A DNA stretch of 64,000 nucleotides from Paragonimus westermani (taxonomy: Eukaryota; Platyhelminthes; Trematoda; Plagiorchiida; Troglotrematidae). The position numbers were made by a program, and so were the translations under genes. Shown here in pieces: positions 1 to 10,147 of this stretch (positions are counted from its first letter, which is position 1; each line of letters opens with the position of its first letter). Below the pieces are notes generated by a model. The model had not been told where the DNA came from and searched no databases. It saw only the letters and a list, made by a program, of their open reading frames with translations. The stretch lies in contig QNGE01000850.1 of the NCBI GenBank assembly GCA_008508345.1, forward strand, positions 122,288 through 186,287, written 5' to 3'.

Positions 1-1060
1 GAATTTCTGTAAGAACAAACATCACCTCGTAGCAGTTCTCTCTCTAACCTATGGAAGATGGGATACAAAGGAAAGGAATTAATTAAATGTCATGCTTGTG
101 AGCCATTGACAGTTATCATATTATGGGCATTCTGGTGATGTTGAATGAAGGATTATAATGTAGTGCCACAATTTACTATGTGGTACCCTGCAAAGCTTGT
201 TTTTTACTTCCAGTTTTATTGCCAAAATTTGCATTTTCATGTCTACACCTTAAGTGGTAATCATCATACTTTTGAAATCGGACAAGTGGGTTCAGCTCCT
301 CGTTGTCGTACTTTTCTAAAGAGGTCAACGCAGCTGTTCTGTCTACCTTACCGTTTATTCACACGGTTCCCTTATTGTACTCGTCTTGTCTAGTAAGCCT
401 ATCACATACAAACACACTATTGCGTACAGTATGACGTATATTTTTCGTTCGCTTGGTGCCTTAATAAAAACGGACACAGTTCTCATGGGCTCTTGTAACA
501 TTTGGGTTTATGGGATAACCAGAAGTGGCCAGTAATGAGAGACTATACCTGCACAGTTGCTTGTAGCCATGGCAGTGGTTGCAGGCTACAGTTTACCAAA
601 ACTTTTAATTGACAGAGAAATCTGTAGCAAAGTATGGTCTGCTAGGTCATTAACTTTAAGCTTGATTAGGTCTAAACATATGTTATGTATTTTTCAACTT
701 AATTTGAATTTTCACCACCATTATGCACACCGTTTACTAGGTTTTACGACCACACTGTGTTTGATCTCCGTCCAAGCAAATTTGCACATTAAACCTAGTT
801 AAAATTTATGTATTCAATCAACTATGAAGGTTACAGGCCAGTTGTCACAGAAAAAATCTGACATGTCATTCGACGTTTCCTTATAGGAAACAAATTAGAG
901 TGGAAACTCAGATATATTTCCGAAAGATATCAGCTTGACCTTCACTAGTGAAGTACTCATCCGTGTGTGTGTACTAGATGTATTTTTTTCCCTTAAGATT
1001 GATTCATGAAGAAACCTATAAATACTCATGAATAAGATAAATTCTGTAAAGCAAACTAAC
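1..1060. other. Left edge: protease intron, nothing recognised
   Basis: Non-coding DNA downstream (in gene sense) of the 1,061-1,215 exon. I looked on the minus strand for the GDSGGP codon block and did not find it. Short frames here show no family resemblance. Confidence 0.6.
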
Positions 1061-1215
1061 TTGGCATGAATCTTTGCCATTCCGATCTCCGGCGCAGAGC
1101 ACGGAAGGCGTGATATTCACCGCGCTGGTTGGGGCAGTGTCGTAAATAGATTTGCATTGAGGATTCGGGACCAGTGGAATGTGAACATGTTGCGGAATAA
1201 AGGACATAACTCCCT
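1061..1215 (-). CDS. S1 serine protease, exon up to the specificity-pocket Asp
   Basis: Exon of 155 nt, phase 1 in and phase 0 out, with a strong acceptor (GCTTCACATCTCTGTAG) and donor GTTAGT (1,055-1,060). It encodes HVHIPLVPNPQCKSIYD, an Asn-Ile-Thr glycosylation site, and VLCAGDRNGKDSCQ. By alignment with the family the Asp in KDSCQ is Asp189 at the base of the S1 pocket, so the enzyme should cut after Arg or Lys. The family expects GDSGGP with the catalytic Ser immediately afterwards; that codon block would start the next exon, and I find no match to it on the minus strand in 1-1,054. The gene therefore continues past the left edge. Confidence 0.9.
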
Positions 1216-2645
1216 CTACAGAGATGTGAAGCGACAAAGTAAAGTGCCACAGTGATGAAGAATGGCGCAAAAATAATCTGTTCTATTTCAGGTATTCAAT
1301 TCCAGAGTTATTAATGTACATGGAGTAAGTGCAATTTTACTAAAACTTTACGGAAATCCTGGTAATTTTTAGACAAAATTGTTTAATTTTTCACAGAAGG
1401 CATAGAAGCGCCATGCAGCATGGCTGACATGACCTTCTAGATATTTATAGGTTTATGCGCGATTATACCATCAGTACGCTTATGACACTAGTACTTGGTC
1501 GTGTGTCTCAGAAAGTGATAGCATTATACGAACGTAGCATATGTAAGAGATATTTTAACGCTAACTGGATGGACGCCACACAATAGTTGAATGATATCTG
1601 GACCGAAGATAGACAGTTTAATAAAGTAACGCAACTGAATGCAACTACCAGAACAAAAAGCAGGTGCGGGGTTGGCTTCGAGGAAATCTGCAAAAATTAA
1701 AAGAGGGATTACTGAACATCACTGAGCATATCTAAGACGATAGTCAACGCGCGCTTTACTCATCCCGCCTCATAATATGGTGCAAAATTTGGTGGAAGGA
1801 TAGAGTGCAGTAGACTGAGGAGGTGAAACTCGATTTACCCGATTTACTTAGATGTTGAGTCTTATCAAGTATAGAAGCCGATCCTCATAGTCCCTGTGCC
1901 ACGACTGCAGCAGCTACTCAACTGATAGCAAGCTAGTGGAAATATCCCTAATGAGAGAAGTAGGCAAACGTGAAGTATAACGACTGACGATTAAGTGGAA
2001 ACCATCAACATCATTACACAAAGAAAATCTGGTTATTCCTAATGACCAGATAATTAACTGACCCTAGATACGATAGAAGTATAACTGTGCCCGCAGTGAT
2101 ATATATCTTCGTCTCATCCAAAGTTTGGGTGACAGTAAATTGAAGAAGTCTAAGTTATCAATACCGCCTGGAAAATGCCCGTCATTTTATTCTGTTGATC
2201 CGCCAGAAATAAAACTCTTCGTTTCCCCGGGTTAATTGCACGATGAATACTTCACCTTCCGACGGATCAGTATCTTCATTAGATCCCTCTGTAACCTGAT
2301 CTAGTTTCATAATTCAAATGAATGAACACTGAATAAACACTCGTTAAAGACCGCATGGCTTATCACAGCGAGACTGCATAAAGTAGGCGCACCTGTCAAA
2401 ATAAGGAATATAGCAAGGTATCTTGAAGTCTCACGAATACCGTGTGAAAGAGATGTAATTTGGCCTTATAAAGAAGCGGCCATAAACGCAATATACTAAA
2501 GTATAAAATTTTTACAGAAACGCTGCTCCTCAGAGTTGTCCCGAAATTAGTTCGTATCAAGTTTGTGCGTCTCCACGTCGTGATTATTAGTGTGTACGTG
2601 TAATAGAAATATTTATATTACTGATCAGTAGTCGGGGATTTGGTT
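1216..2645. other. Protease intron, nothing recognised
   Basis: AT-rich intron sequence between the GWG exon and the specificity-pocket exon, left of the SINE cluster. No exon-like, tRNA-like or transposon-like segment that I can support. Confidence 0.6.
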
Positions 2646-2649
2646 TATT

Positions 2650-2846
2650 CTCAAGTTGACCCTCACTCACATTTGGTCGCAGCCTTCGCATTCAGATAGA
2701 CTTTCCATCCAGCCTCTTCCGAAAAGAAGCACCAAACTGGAGTTTCACTCTCATTAGAGCTCATCAGTAGTGCATATCCCTGCCACGACCGGGATTTGAA
2801 TTCGGGCCATTCCAAGCATGAGGCAACCGTGCTGACCACTGCGTTC
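2650..2846 (-). mobile_element. tRNA-like SINE with hammerhead ribozyme, minus copy
   Basis: 5'-truncated SINE copy. On the minus strand it starts in an A-box-like stretch (GCAGTGGTCAGC), passes through a B-box-like GAATTCAAATCCC, the hammerhead (2,729-2,773) and a tail shared with other copies (GGAAAGTCTATCTGAATGCG). A and B boxes mark a tRNA-derived RNA polymerase III promoter. Together with the plus copy that starts at about 2,846 it forms an inverted pair. The long open frames here are shadows of the repeat. Confidence 0.75.
2729..2773 (-). ncRNA. Hammerhead ribozyme in SINE minus copy
   Basis: On the minus strand: stem I GCACTA with TGGTGC (five Watson-Crick pairs and one G-T), core CTGATGA, stem II CTCT/AGAG with a G-T pair at its base, GAA, and stem III AC/GT around TCCA. 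Residue 17 is T, which still fits the NUH cleavage rule. It has the same 45-nt design as the 2,981-3,025 copy with independent substitutions that keep the pairing. Confidence 0.75.
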
Positions 2847-3098
2847 ACAAGCGACAGTGGTTGGGCGTTCAGATTTGACAATTCGGTCGTGCCTAATGTG
2901 AGGTCAATGGCTCGGTAGTCAACACGGTTGCCTCGTGATTGGAATGGCCGGAGATCAAATCCCGTCCGTGGCAAGGTTATGCACTACTGATGAACTCTAA
3001 TGAGAGCGAAACTCGAGTCTAGTGCTTCTTTTCGAAAGATGCTGGCTGGAAAGTCTATCCGAATGCGAAGGCTGCGATCGAGACGATCGGGCAACCTG
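2846..3098 (+). mobile_element. tRNA-like SINE with hammerhead ribozyme, plus copy 1
   Basis: Full-looking unit: leader (AATTCGGTCGTGCCTAATGT), A-box region (ATGGCTCGGTAGTCAAC), B-box region (GGAGATCAAATCCCG), hammerhead (2,981-3,025) and tail (GGAAAGTCTATCCGAATGCG). The layout, tRNA-like head followed by a minimal hammerhead, is that of the schistosome SM-alpha type of SINE. It is followed directly by another copy in the same direction, with hammerhead positions 262 nt apart. Confidence 0.78.
2981..3025 (+). ncRNA. Hammerhead ribozyme (type I) in SINE plus copy 1
   Basis: All core elements are present. Stem I is GCACTA (2,981-2,986) with TAGTGC (3,020-3,025), six Watson-Crick pairs. The core CTGATGA is at 2,987-2,993. 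Stem II is CTCT/AGAG with loop AATG; the A-C at its base (2,994/3,007) does not pair. GAA is at 3,008-3,010. Stem III is AC/GT closed by TCGA, and C17 at 3,019 follows GT, so cleavage is predicted between 3,019 and 3,020. The two-pair stem III suggests poor activity as a monomer and possibly dimer function, as known for minimal hammerheads. Confidence 0.82.
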
Positions 3099-3290
3099 AT
3101 CATTGCTCACAAGCGAGAGTGGTTGAGCGATCAGATTTGATAATTCGGTCGTGCCTAATGTGAGGTCAATGGCGCGGTGGTCAACACTGTTGCCTCGTGA
3201 TTGAAATGGCCGGAGTTCAAATCCTGTCCGTGGCAAGGTTATGCACTACTGACGAGCTCTAATGAGAGAGAAATATTAATACTGAACTCT
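3099..3290 (+). mobile_element. tRNA-like SINE, plus copy 2 (3'-decayed)
   Basis: Second head-to-tail copy. The leader, A box (ATGGCGCGGTGGTCAAC) and B box (GGAGTTCAAATCCTG) are better preserved than in copy 1. The 5' half of the hammerhead is present (GCACTA-CTGACGA, 3,243-3,255, and stem II), but the sequence diverges after the GAAA at 3,270, so stem III and the cleavage site are lost. Confidence 0.72.
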
Positions 3291-4127
3291 ATAGTCCGTA
3301 ATCTGGGCGCTTCCGCGATTAGTAACCTTCACGGCAAACTGTAGCAAAGTTAGTAAAACATTCGATTGACTACAATTATTTTGCTAATTTCAGATAATAT
3401 TAACATCAGGTTATTATGAAGCACTTGTTTACCAGTTATACGTGATAATTTCAACTGGATTCAGGCGTAATTATAGCAACACAATGTAGCAGTGCATACT
3501 TTGAATGAATGAATAGAAGGTGGGTTCAAAGTAACCCTGAGACCTGAAGAAGTCGCACTTTTTGGATGGATGACATGAGCGAACTTCGATGTTCACAGCA
3601 GTTTCCACAATTCTACACCTCTCCACTGGACATCTCAGATGTTTAAACTAGGACAAACTCATTAGTTACACGTGTGGATTGAGCTTGCTCAAATGGATGG
3701 ACATCTGAGCTGTTGATTGTCATAAGACAATCCCAATCCTTCTCTCTTTAGCTTGACAATTACTCTCCCCATAACTTTTGGCGTAACTTCAGTTAATTTA
3801 GGATAACAGACCAATATAACTAACTCGTTTGCCTCGCCTTGTTTTAATCTGTTAATAAAAGATTTTACACTCTTTCTATGTAAGCTTCTATAATCCGACC
3901 TACTCAGCGAGAAATCCCCTCGTATAATTGGATATAATAATTTTAATGAGAGGGTGCTGGGCTAACGAGACAAAAATTTGCTCGATAGTGCACCATATTA
4001 GTCAAGGGCTTTGACTGCAGATCGCAACTATTAATGTCTTGTACGACTGGTAGATATTACGGTTTTTACTGATATGAAGTGAACACTACTTGCAATTCAC
4101 CACTGTCTTTGCATCCATGTCGACAAA
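3291..4127. other. Protease intron, nothing recognised
   Basis: Intron sequence between SINE copies with no supported feature. Confidence 0.55.
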
Positions 4128-4473
4128 TTAGCCAAATACTTTTGGAAGAATAATGTCAGCTTCTAACTCGTCAGTAGTGCATACGTGAGAAGTACTCATG
4201 AGCAACTTTTCCCGGGCGATCACACTTCGCAAGGTGGTCGTTCCTAATATAGAAACAGTGGTGGATTTTTTTTCATGATGGAAGAGGACAATTTCCATAT
4301 CGATATCCTGGTTAAATGAGGCTAAAAGCACAACAGGATCAGGTTCCGCCGTCGATAGTTCGTAAAATACAGTATGTAATTTATTGTCGGACCACGTAAT
4401 CAGACCATCGTTTTTACTTACCAAGGTGGACAGAGCACCCAAGTGCACTGGGTCTCTCATTCGTGTTTGGTAC
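4128..4473 (-). other. Unidentified open frame in protease intron
   Basis: An open frame of about 115 codons on the minus strand. Its first 17 codons (TAC CAA ... ACC TTG) lie between an AG and a GTAAGT donor and could be a short exon by themselves; the rest is open to a TAA. Composition is protein-like (for example LLASFNQDIDMEIVLFHHEK) but I recognise no family. A 17-base piece (TATGCACTACTGACGAG, near 4,160) matches the SINE hammerhead, so part may be repeat-derived. Length alone is not beyond chance. Confidence 0.25.
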
Positions 4474-4559
4474 TATCTGAACTCAGATATGATCTCAAGC
4501 TTCACATTTAACTAAATATTTTAGCTAACTGATATCAAAAAGAACTGTTGAATTTGAAT

Positions 4560-4690
4560 TCTTATTTTCTTAGAGCTCTCGCAAAATGCATGTTCTTGCC
4601 ATGACGAGCGTTTGAACTTTCGTCAAGTCCATGAGCCAAATGTAAAGACAACCGCGCCATGGAGTCCACATTAAGTAGAACCGAATTGTT
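4560..4690 (-). mobile_element. Decayed tRNA-like SINE fragment
   Basis: On the minus strand this matches the family from the leader (CAATTCGGTTCTACTTAATG) through A box (ATGGCGCGGTTGTC) and B box (AAAGTTCAAACGCTC). The hammerhead part has decayed to ATGCATTTTGCGAGAGCTC. Same family as the 2.65-3.29 kb cluster. Confidence 0.55.
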
Positions 4691-5880
4691 ATATGCAGAC
4701 GCTAGTTTATTTGGTTGTGATAAAAAGCTTCCGTCCTCTTCCCGGTAACACGATTGAGCGTAACATTATCCAACTATGTGAATGTACCAACTAGGGTATG
4801 TATCCGGTGCAAGAAGCCTAGTTGTTATGACAGTGTTGAAGATGAAAACATCTAAATCAAAGGTTTTAGTAGTCATCGTGTGGGTCACCGTGCCTGTCAC
4901 TGTGAATGTGCCAGAGGTGTTAGTATTTACACAGACGACTCATCATGCAGGTGCGTGTGAGTATATTTTACTTACGCGAATGGCTGTTGAGGGTGATTAA
5001 ACATTCGGTGTGAGAGTAGGTGCTTATGCGGTTCCCGTTTTACTCGTAGTATGTAATGTTTGTTTATATCGCTATCATTCTATCGGCGAGTTTCATATTT
5101 TTGTTCACGGCCTTAACGTATCTCTCTTGGTGTTTTGACGCGTTATTACATGTTGCGTACAGTGTTTACAAGTGATCTGGCACCACCCTCAGCTTTCACC
5201 GCATTGTGCTTTCAACTACACGCCTGGACGCACATCTTGGTTTTTAGGAACACAGTTGTTTGGTGTCCACATGCGCGCCCCACATAGTGATTCCGAACTC
5301 TCCACCTTAAAGTCAATCTCGCATGACTTACAGTAAGACAGAACAAGCTCCTCAGTTGCTAGGGCTGTCGCAGAATCAGAAATCGGTGATTGCTTCTGCA
5401 TATAGTAGGCCTAGAATGAAGATAATGACACCCACTTATCAACCCACGGCGACTCGAAGATTTACTGTGATAAATGAACTGTCTAATTTATATTCAATTT
5501 CATTATTTAGTATTTTTAGGGACAATCCGTGCATCGAGAAATTTGTAGCTCAGAAGGGGCTTCTTCGTAAAGCACAAGATTATACACCAGTGAAACCCCA
5601 CCCAAAGTCTACCGTTTTGGTTCCGTTTACATCGAAATGCTGCTGGAAGACAAAAGCGGTCGCAAAACAGTAGACCAAAGTTTCGCCGATTGAACTGACC
5701 TGTTCTCTTAAGAATCCTATGGTCAAGAGGGCAACAAACAGTTCCTTCTTTGTTTTCACATTTTTTCTCCTCGTCGACCTACCAAGACCCAATGGGGGCT
5801 CAGCTGTTTTGAAAAAATCTCACCCAGCTAGAAACCACCAGAGCAAGCGAAATTCAGGGATTGTCATTAACATTTCTCAG
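4691..5880. other. Protease intron, nothing firmly recognised
   Basis: Contains overlapping frames on both strands near 5.3-5.8 kb without family motifs. The right end may include upstream sequence of the non-LTR element that follows. Confidence 0.45.
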
Positions 5881-5909
5881 TGGATGTAATGAATGCTTAT
5901 GTCAAAATC

Positions 5910-6865
5910 TAACTGAGTTATTCACTGACTCTCTTACGTAGTGTAGCCTTGTTGAGTGTTGGAGGAGGGCACGTATTATATTAATCTTTAAAATAGAGGA
6001 GCGACCAAACGTCATACAATTTCATGCATATCTGTGACATCGAAACTTTTGGACGATATAGTTCTCTCCCGAATGAAAACACAACTGAACATCATGGATT
6101 CTAGAGGACTGTCACATCACCCAACCGTTGATGCTGTAGCTCGCCCAGCAGCTCTCATTCGGCCAATACTTGATGGAATACCTTAACTTGATTGCATATA
6201 TTCATCAAAATACAGTGACGTGTATAACAGCATTCATAAACAAATGTTACTTTAAACCGCCGGAGAACCTGCTATTCAATCTTCATTTGCCAATGGTTCA
6301 CGAATGAGAGCAAACTTATTCAGTTTTGTGTTCAGACCTCATCGTCAAAAACACTGACGTCAGTTTCCCACTGAATGCGATTCTTTTCTCAGCTTCATCC
6401 TTAAATGATATCACATTCAATTCAGTTTGGTTCTGCAATCAAATTTACCTATGACTTGTTTCTAGGCACCAGCCGCCAGAATCGATTTATTTCTGAACTC
6501 TTCGTTGGATCATTTATCCGTTGGGGGTGATTAGAGGCACGCGGGGTGCATCTTAGCACATCCAATTGTGTTTCCACTCCGTTTCACCGGTAAAAACGAA
6601 TCACTATTGCGAACATCGTAGGGCATGTCCACCTGTACTTACGTATAACTGACGTCTACGCCGATTTCTTTCTGTTAAATATTTGAGAGTTATTCTGATC
6701 AATAACGTGATTCGGTCACTTGATAATACTGGGGTTTTCGTCAGCTACGTCTTGTGACCAGCGTTTTCAACACAGCTTCCTGACTATGTAAATGAGTAAT
6801 GCGTAACTTTGTTCACAAGTTACTTCCCTTATTCGATTACACACAGATTTGGCAATTTTTAAAAG
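5910..6865 (+). mobile_element. Decayed non-LTR retrotransposon, reverse transcriptase region
   Basis: A conceptual reading across frames follows non-LTR reverse transcriptase order: WRRARIILIFKIEERPN (the W..A...PIFK step), VTSKLLDDIVLSRMKTQL, SHHPTVDAVAR, a broken motif A (YSDVYNSIHKQML), a degenerate motif C region (SSLNDITFNSV, in place of ADDI), VKYLRVILINNVIRSLDN (usual KYLGV), and a C-terminal AFSTQLPDYVNE like the family's WN.LP..V. Many stops and frameshifts show a dead copy. It resembles jockey/CR1-type elements more than RTE, but the clade is uncertain. It lies in a protease intron in the orientation opposite to the gene. Confidence 0.62.
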
Positions 6866-9645
6866 ATTCCTAAACCGTCGAGTACGTTGTAGTGGTATCG
6901 TCATAAGCATACAGTTGGTTCCATTTTCCCACAATTAGCATCGCGAGACCTTCTGATAGAAACCACGTAACCCAATTTTACAGACTCATACTATCTACCG
7001 GAACCGTGGTGTTCTAGTAGGTTAACCTTGATTGTCTTCTACCCGATCAAAGAGTGATTCCAGTAAAAACAAAAGTCCACATTTTGTGAGACGTTAAGAA
7101 TGAAGATTATCCGCAAAGTGGAGGTTTGTTTCTGGAAATGCAATGTCCATATTACCAAGTTATTGGTCATTCAAACTGGTTTTCGCTTAAAGCTTCCGTT
7201 GCCTTGTTAGAAAGAAACAGTCTATCTACCTCACCAGATTATAAGATTGTAAGTATCTTAAACGCCAAATTACCCATCTCACTTCTAGTCTCCAGTAGGC
7301 AACTGCGTACATTGTGCGGTCGCTCCACTATACATCAGGTCCAGATTAATGGAGTAGTTTAGAATAAATTATGCTAAAATTACTCGTAAGTGAATTATGT
7401 GTTTTTGTGCGATCACGTGATTAACAGTGTTACCACTGTTACCTGCTGCTTAACCCGGAATTACTCACCACAGATCATTCGCAAAACGGTTAATCCGTTA
7501 CATATCTACTTTACGACATCTGTGTATTATACTTTTAGGTAGACACACTGTCCGGTTGTAGGAATGAATTGGTGAACAAGAGGTTACCCCAAGACTTGCT
7601 TGTTGACTAACACATTTTATTAGAAACAAACTGTTCGGCTTACTGACGGATTGATTGCAAGTACAATTCGTGTTCGTGTGGCCATGTCATGTGTCAGTCT
7701 GGTCAACCTTAACATGTGGCACACATGAAGAACTGCATCGTGTTTCATACATTGACTTCCTATGAATGACGTCGTAAGTAAAACGTAAAAACGCACATTT
7801 GAACACCAATGTTGGTCTTCTGAAGCCTTGTTCGAGTTCGAGTGGCTGGATTGATACAGTGTTGTACAAGCACTATGGGATGGAAGTAGTCCGCTTTAGC
7901 ACAAATGTCGTTAGTCCGTTATACCGCAAAATTGTAATGATCGTTGAAACAACAAATATTTCTATCTGTATTCCAATTCGTGACAAATTGTGCTCATCTG
8001 CTCTATTGTATCAAGAATGTGCATGAAAAATCAAGGTTGCAAATGGCTGTTTTTTTACTCTCCATCAGTGATACACAATTATAAAGGATTCATATGATGT
8101 ACATGTAAAACTGGAATATGGCTATACGCAGTGATAAGTCACGGAAGAGGTTGATGATCGTCTAGCCGAGGGGTGGTGGATAAGTGTGTTTCTCATGACC
8201 ATTCTCGAGTTTTTTGAGCGCGACTGTTATCGACAGCAGAGTCGATCATTATCAGACTCTGGAAGCTGCAACTGCATGCCCAAAAGAAATTTGTGCATGC
8301 TCTACAGTTTCTGTGGCCAACCATGCCTAAACCATATGAACCTCATTTGTCAAGGAACCTGGCTAGCACGTTATCACATGCCGGTCACATGCGTCATGTA
8401 GACATAACGGGCGCATACGAAACAGCATAGTCACCACCATCCTCTGAGAGAGTTACCCACAGTTTTCATAACTGTTAACATTGTTATCATTGGGTATGAC
8501 AACATTCCGTTTTTTATATATAAATTTTCAGTGAATCTCTTGTAACTATATGTGCCTGATGACAATTACTGAAGATAAATGTTTACAAGGATGACTTTGT
8601 AAAATTACATTCTTTAAAAACACAGTAGAATCGAACGATTGGTAAACACCTTTCGGGAAATTATCATATTAAACAACGCCCTTCAAGCGGCAGTAAAATT
8701 CATGAAAGCCGATTCTGAGGTTAACACGGATGTACTTCGGTGGTTTTAATTGGGCTTTTCTAGTGCGGGTATTAAAGTAAAACTTTACTCTCCCCTTGTG
8801 TAATAGGGTCACTCAGGCGTGTCTTATGGCACTGTGTGGTGCCAAAATGTCAGTGACAATATAACACAAAAGCGAGTGGCTCCAATTTTTATCAAAGGCA
8901 CAGTGAATCAGCCAACCTCGGAGGACGCCACTGTGATGCGGTGTTGGTGTATTTTCTTGGTTAAAGAGGGCAGAGGAGGATTGCCTAGGCCATTTGCAGC
9001 GGTGTGAGGAAAGTGGGAAAGTCTTCTACTGATGAAAAGCATGATGAAGCAACAGGGTTCATGTTTGTTAACAAATCTTCTAACGAAATGTCAACTTTTT
9101 CAAACAGACGTTAATAAGTAGGCAGTTTCGAATAACACTTGCAAGAAACAGAAAATAGTGGTCAAGGAGGAAGGCAGAAAAAAAATTTCAGGTCAGCTTT
9201 CGAAAGTCCTTTTCTGAGATGTTATCATAATATACGCCCGGACCCTGTATGGATCGGTGAAGCCAGTTTTTTCGTCCAAGCTTCACTCACTTTTTCTAAA
9301 TGATCCATTAATTTGCTACAAGTCTTACTTCATAATTGACTACGACCCCATTCAACTACGTATGGTACGAATTAGGTCAGCCGCGTTTGAACATTGCTGA
9401 CGTAGACTAGACAGTCGTTGAAACAACCGAGCAATATCCACAGAGATTTGTCAGTTAAACCTAAAGACTAATGAGTTGTAGTAAGCCGTGTGTCTTATCG
9501 AATGAGGCTCAAAGGAAATCAGATGCGGATATAAAGAATTACTGCGTTGAGCGAGTGGTGCAGTTGTAATGATTGTTCGATGCATTCACCCTTAGGTACA
9601 TTCGTTATCATGAGATTAATATCAAAAATACACTGTATCGCTTAC
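6866..9645. other. Protease intron, nothing recognised
   Basis: About 2.8 kb of intron. Short frames (for example a Cys-rich one near 8.2-8.4 kb) have no motif or splice context I can support. Confidence 0.55.
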
Positions 9646-9952
9646 CGTCCTCCGTCAGACCCCAACCAGCAACTGAGCAGAGCTGGTCCTCTCGAAAAAC
9701 TTCTTCCGGATAAGGCAGACACGCAATTTGCACGAATTCGTCCAACACCGCTGGTCTGGCCAGTTTAATTAGGGCGATGTCATTTAAAAGTATGCTTGGA
9801 TCGTTGACTTCTTCGGCTAAAAGTAGTAAATGAGACGGTTGGGTTCTAAAACTATCGGATCCTTCAGCTGTATATTCATAGGTTCTCAATCTGAAAGTCT
9901 TATACTGGATCCTACTGTCTTGGATAGAAGTACAGCCTAACAACACAGTAGA
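9646..9952 (-). CDS. S1 serine protease, exon with catalytic Asp and GWG motif
   Basis: Exon of 307 nt with acceptor CCGCCCACTAG and donor GTAAGC (9,640-9,645), phase 0 in and phase 1 out. It encodes STVLLGCTSIQ..., LLNDIALIKLARPA with catalytic Asp102, EFVQIACLPYPEE with the Cys that links to the pro-region, and LCSVAGWGLTED with Cys136 and the GWG strand. An in-frame TAG directly upstream fixes the 5' edge. The stretch between VLLG and the catalytic Asp is about ten residues longer than in pancreatic trypsin. The downstream joint completes a Glu codon (G+AG) with the 1.2-kb exon, so the phases agree. Confidence 0.9.
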
Positions 9953-10051
9953 CTAGTGGGCGGTGCAACCACTGACTACCACTCTAATCGTTGCGATGTA
10001 GGAAGTAGGGCTATACGGACGCCAACAATTTTCAGTGTCTGTCAAATTTAC

Positions 10052-10091
10052 TTGGTGGTAAACATATGGCTGTTCATGGGAACGTACAGAC
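10052..10091 (-). CDS. S1 serine protease, 40-nt micro-exon
   Basis: Predicted micro-exon joining the His exon (ends phase 2) to the Asp exon (starts phase 0), which otherwise disagree. It lies between the acceptor ATCGCTTTAACAG and a GTAAAT donor (10,046-10,051), is 40 nt long (1 mod 3, as required), and completes the codon CA+G to Gln. It encodes SVRSHEQPYVYHQ. The joined product reads AKHCF-Q-SVRSHEQPYVYHQ-STVLLG, giving the normal spacing between His57 and the VLLG strand. The following intron would be only 99 nt. Support is phase arithmetic, splice sites and family spacing; RNA evidence is lacking. Confidence 0.65.
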
Positions 10092-10147
10092 CTGTTAAAG
10101 CGATGGTATATATTTTGAATTTGCCAGTGGTTTTCATTAGGAGTCAA

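Noticed and set aside
1..1060. Search for the catalytic-Ser exon (GDSGGP)
   Set aside because: No minus-strand codon block matching GDSGGP is visible; the exon is more likely beyond the left edge than lost.
2663..3236. Two minus-strand frames with near-identical starts (MPRTGFDLRPFQ / MPRTGFELRPFQ)
   Set aside because: They are shadows of the duplicated SINE units, not genes.
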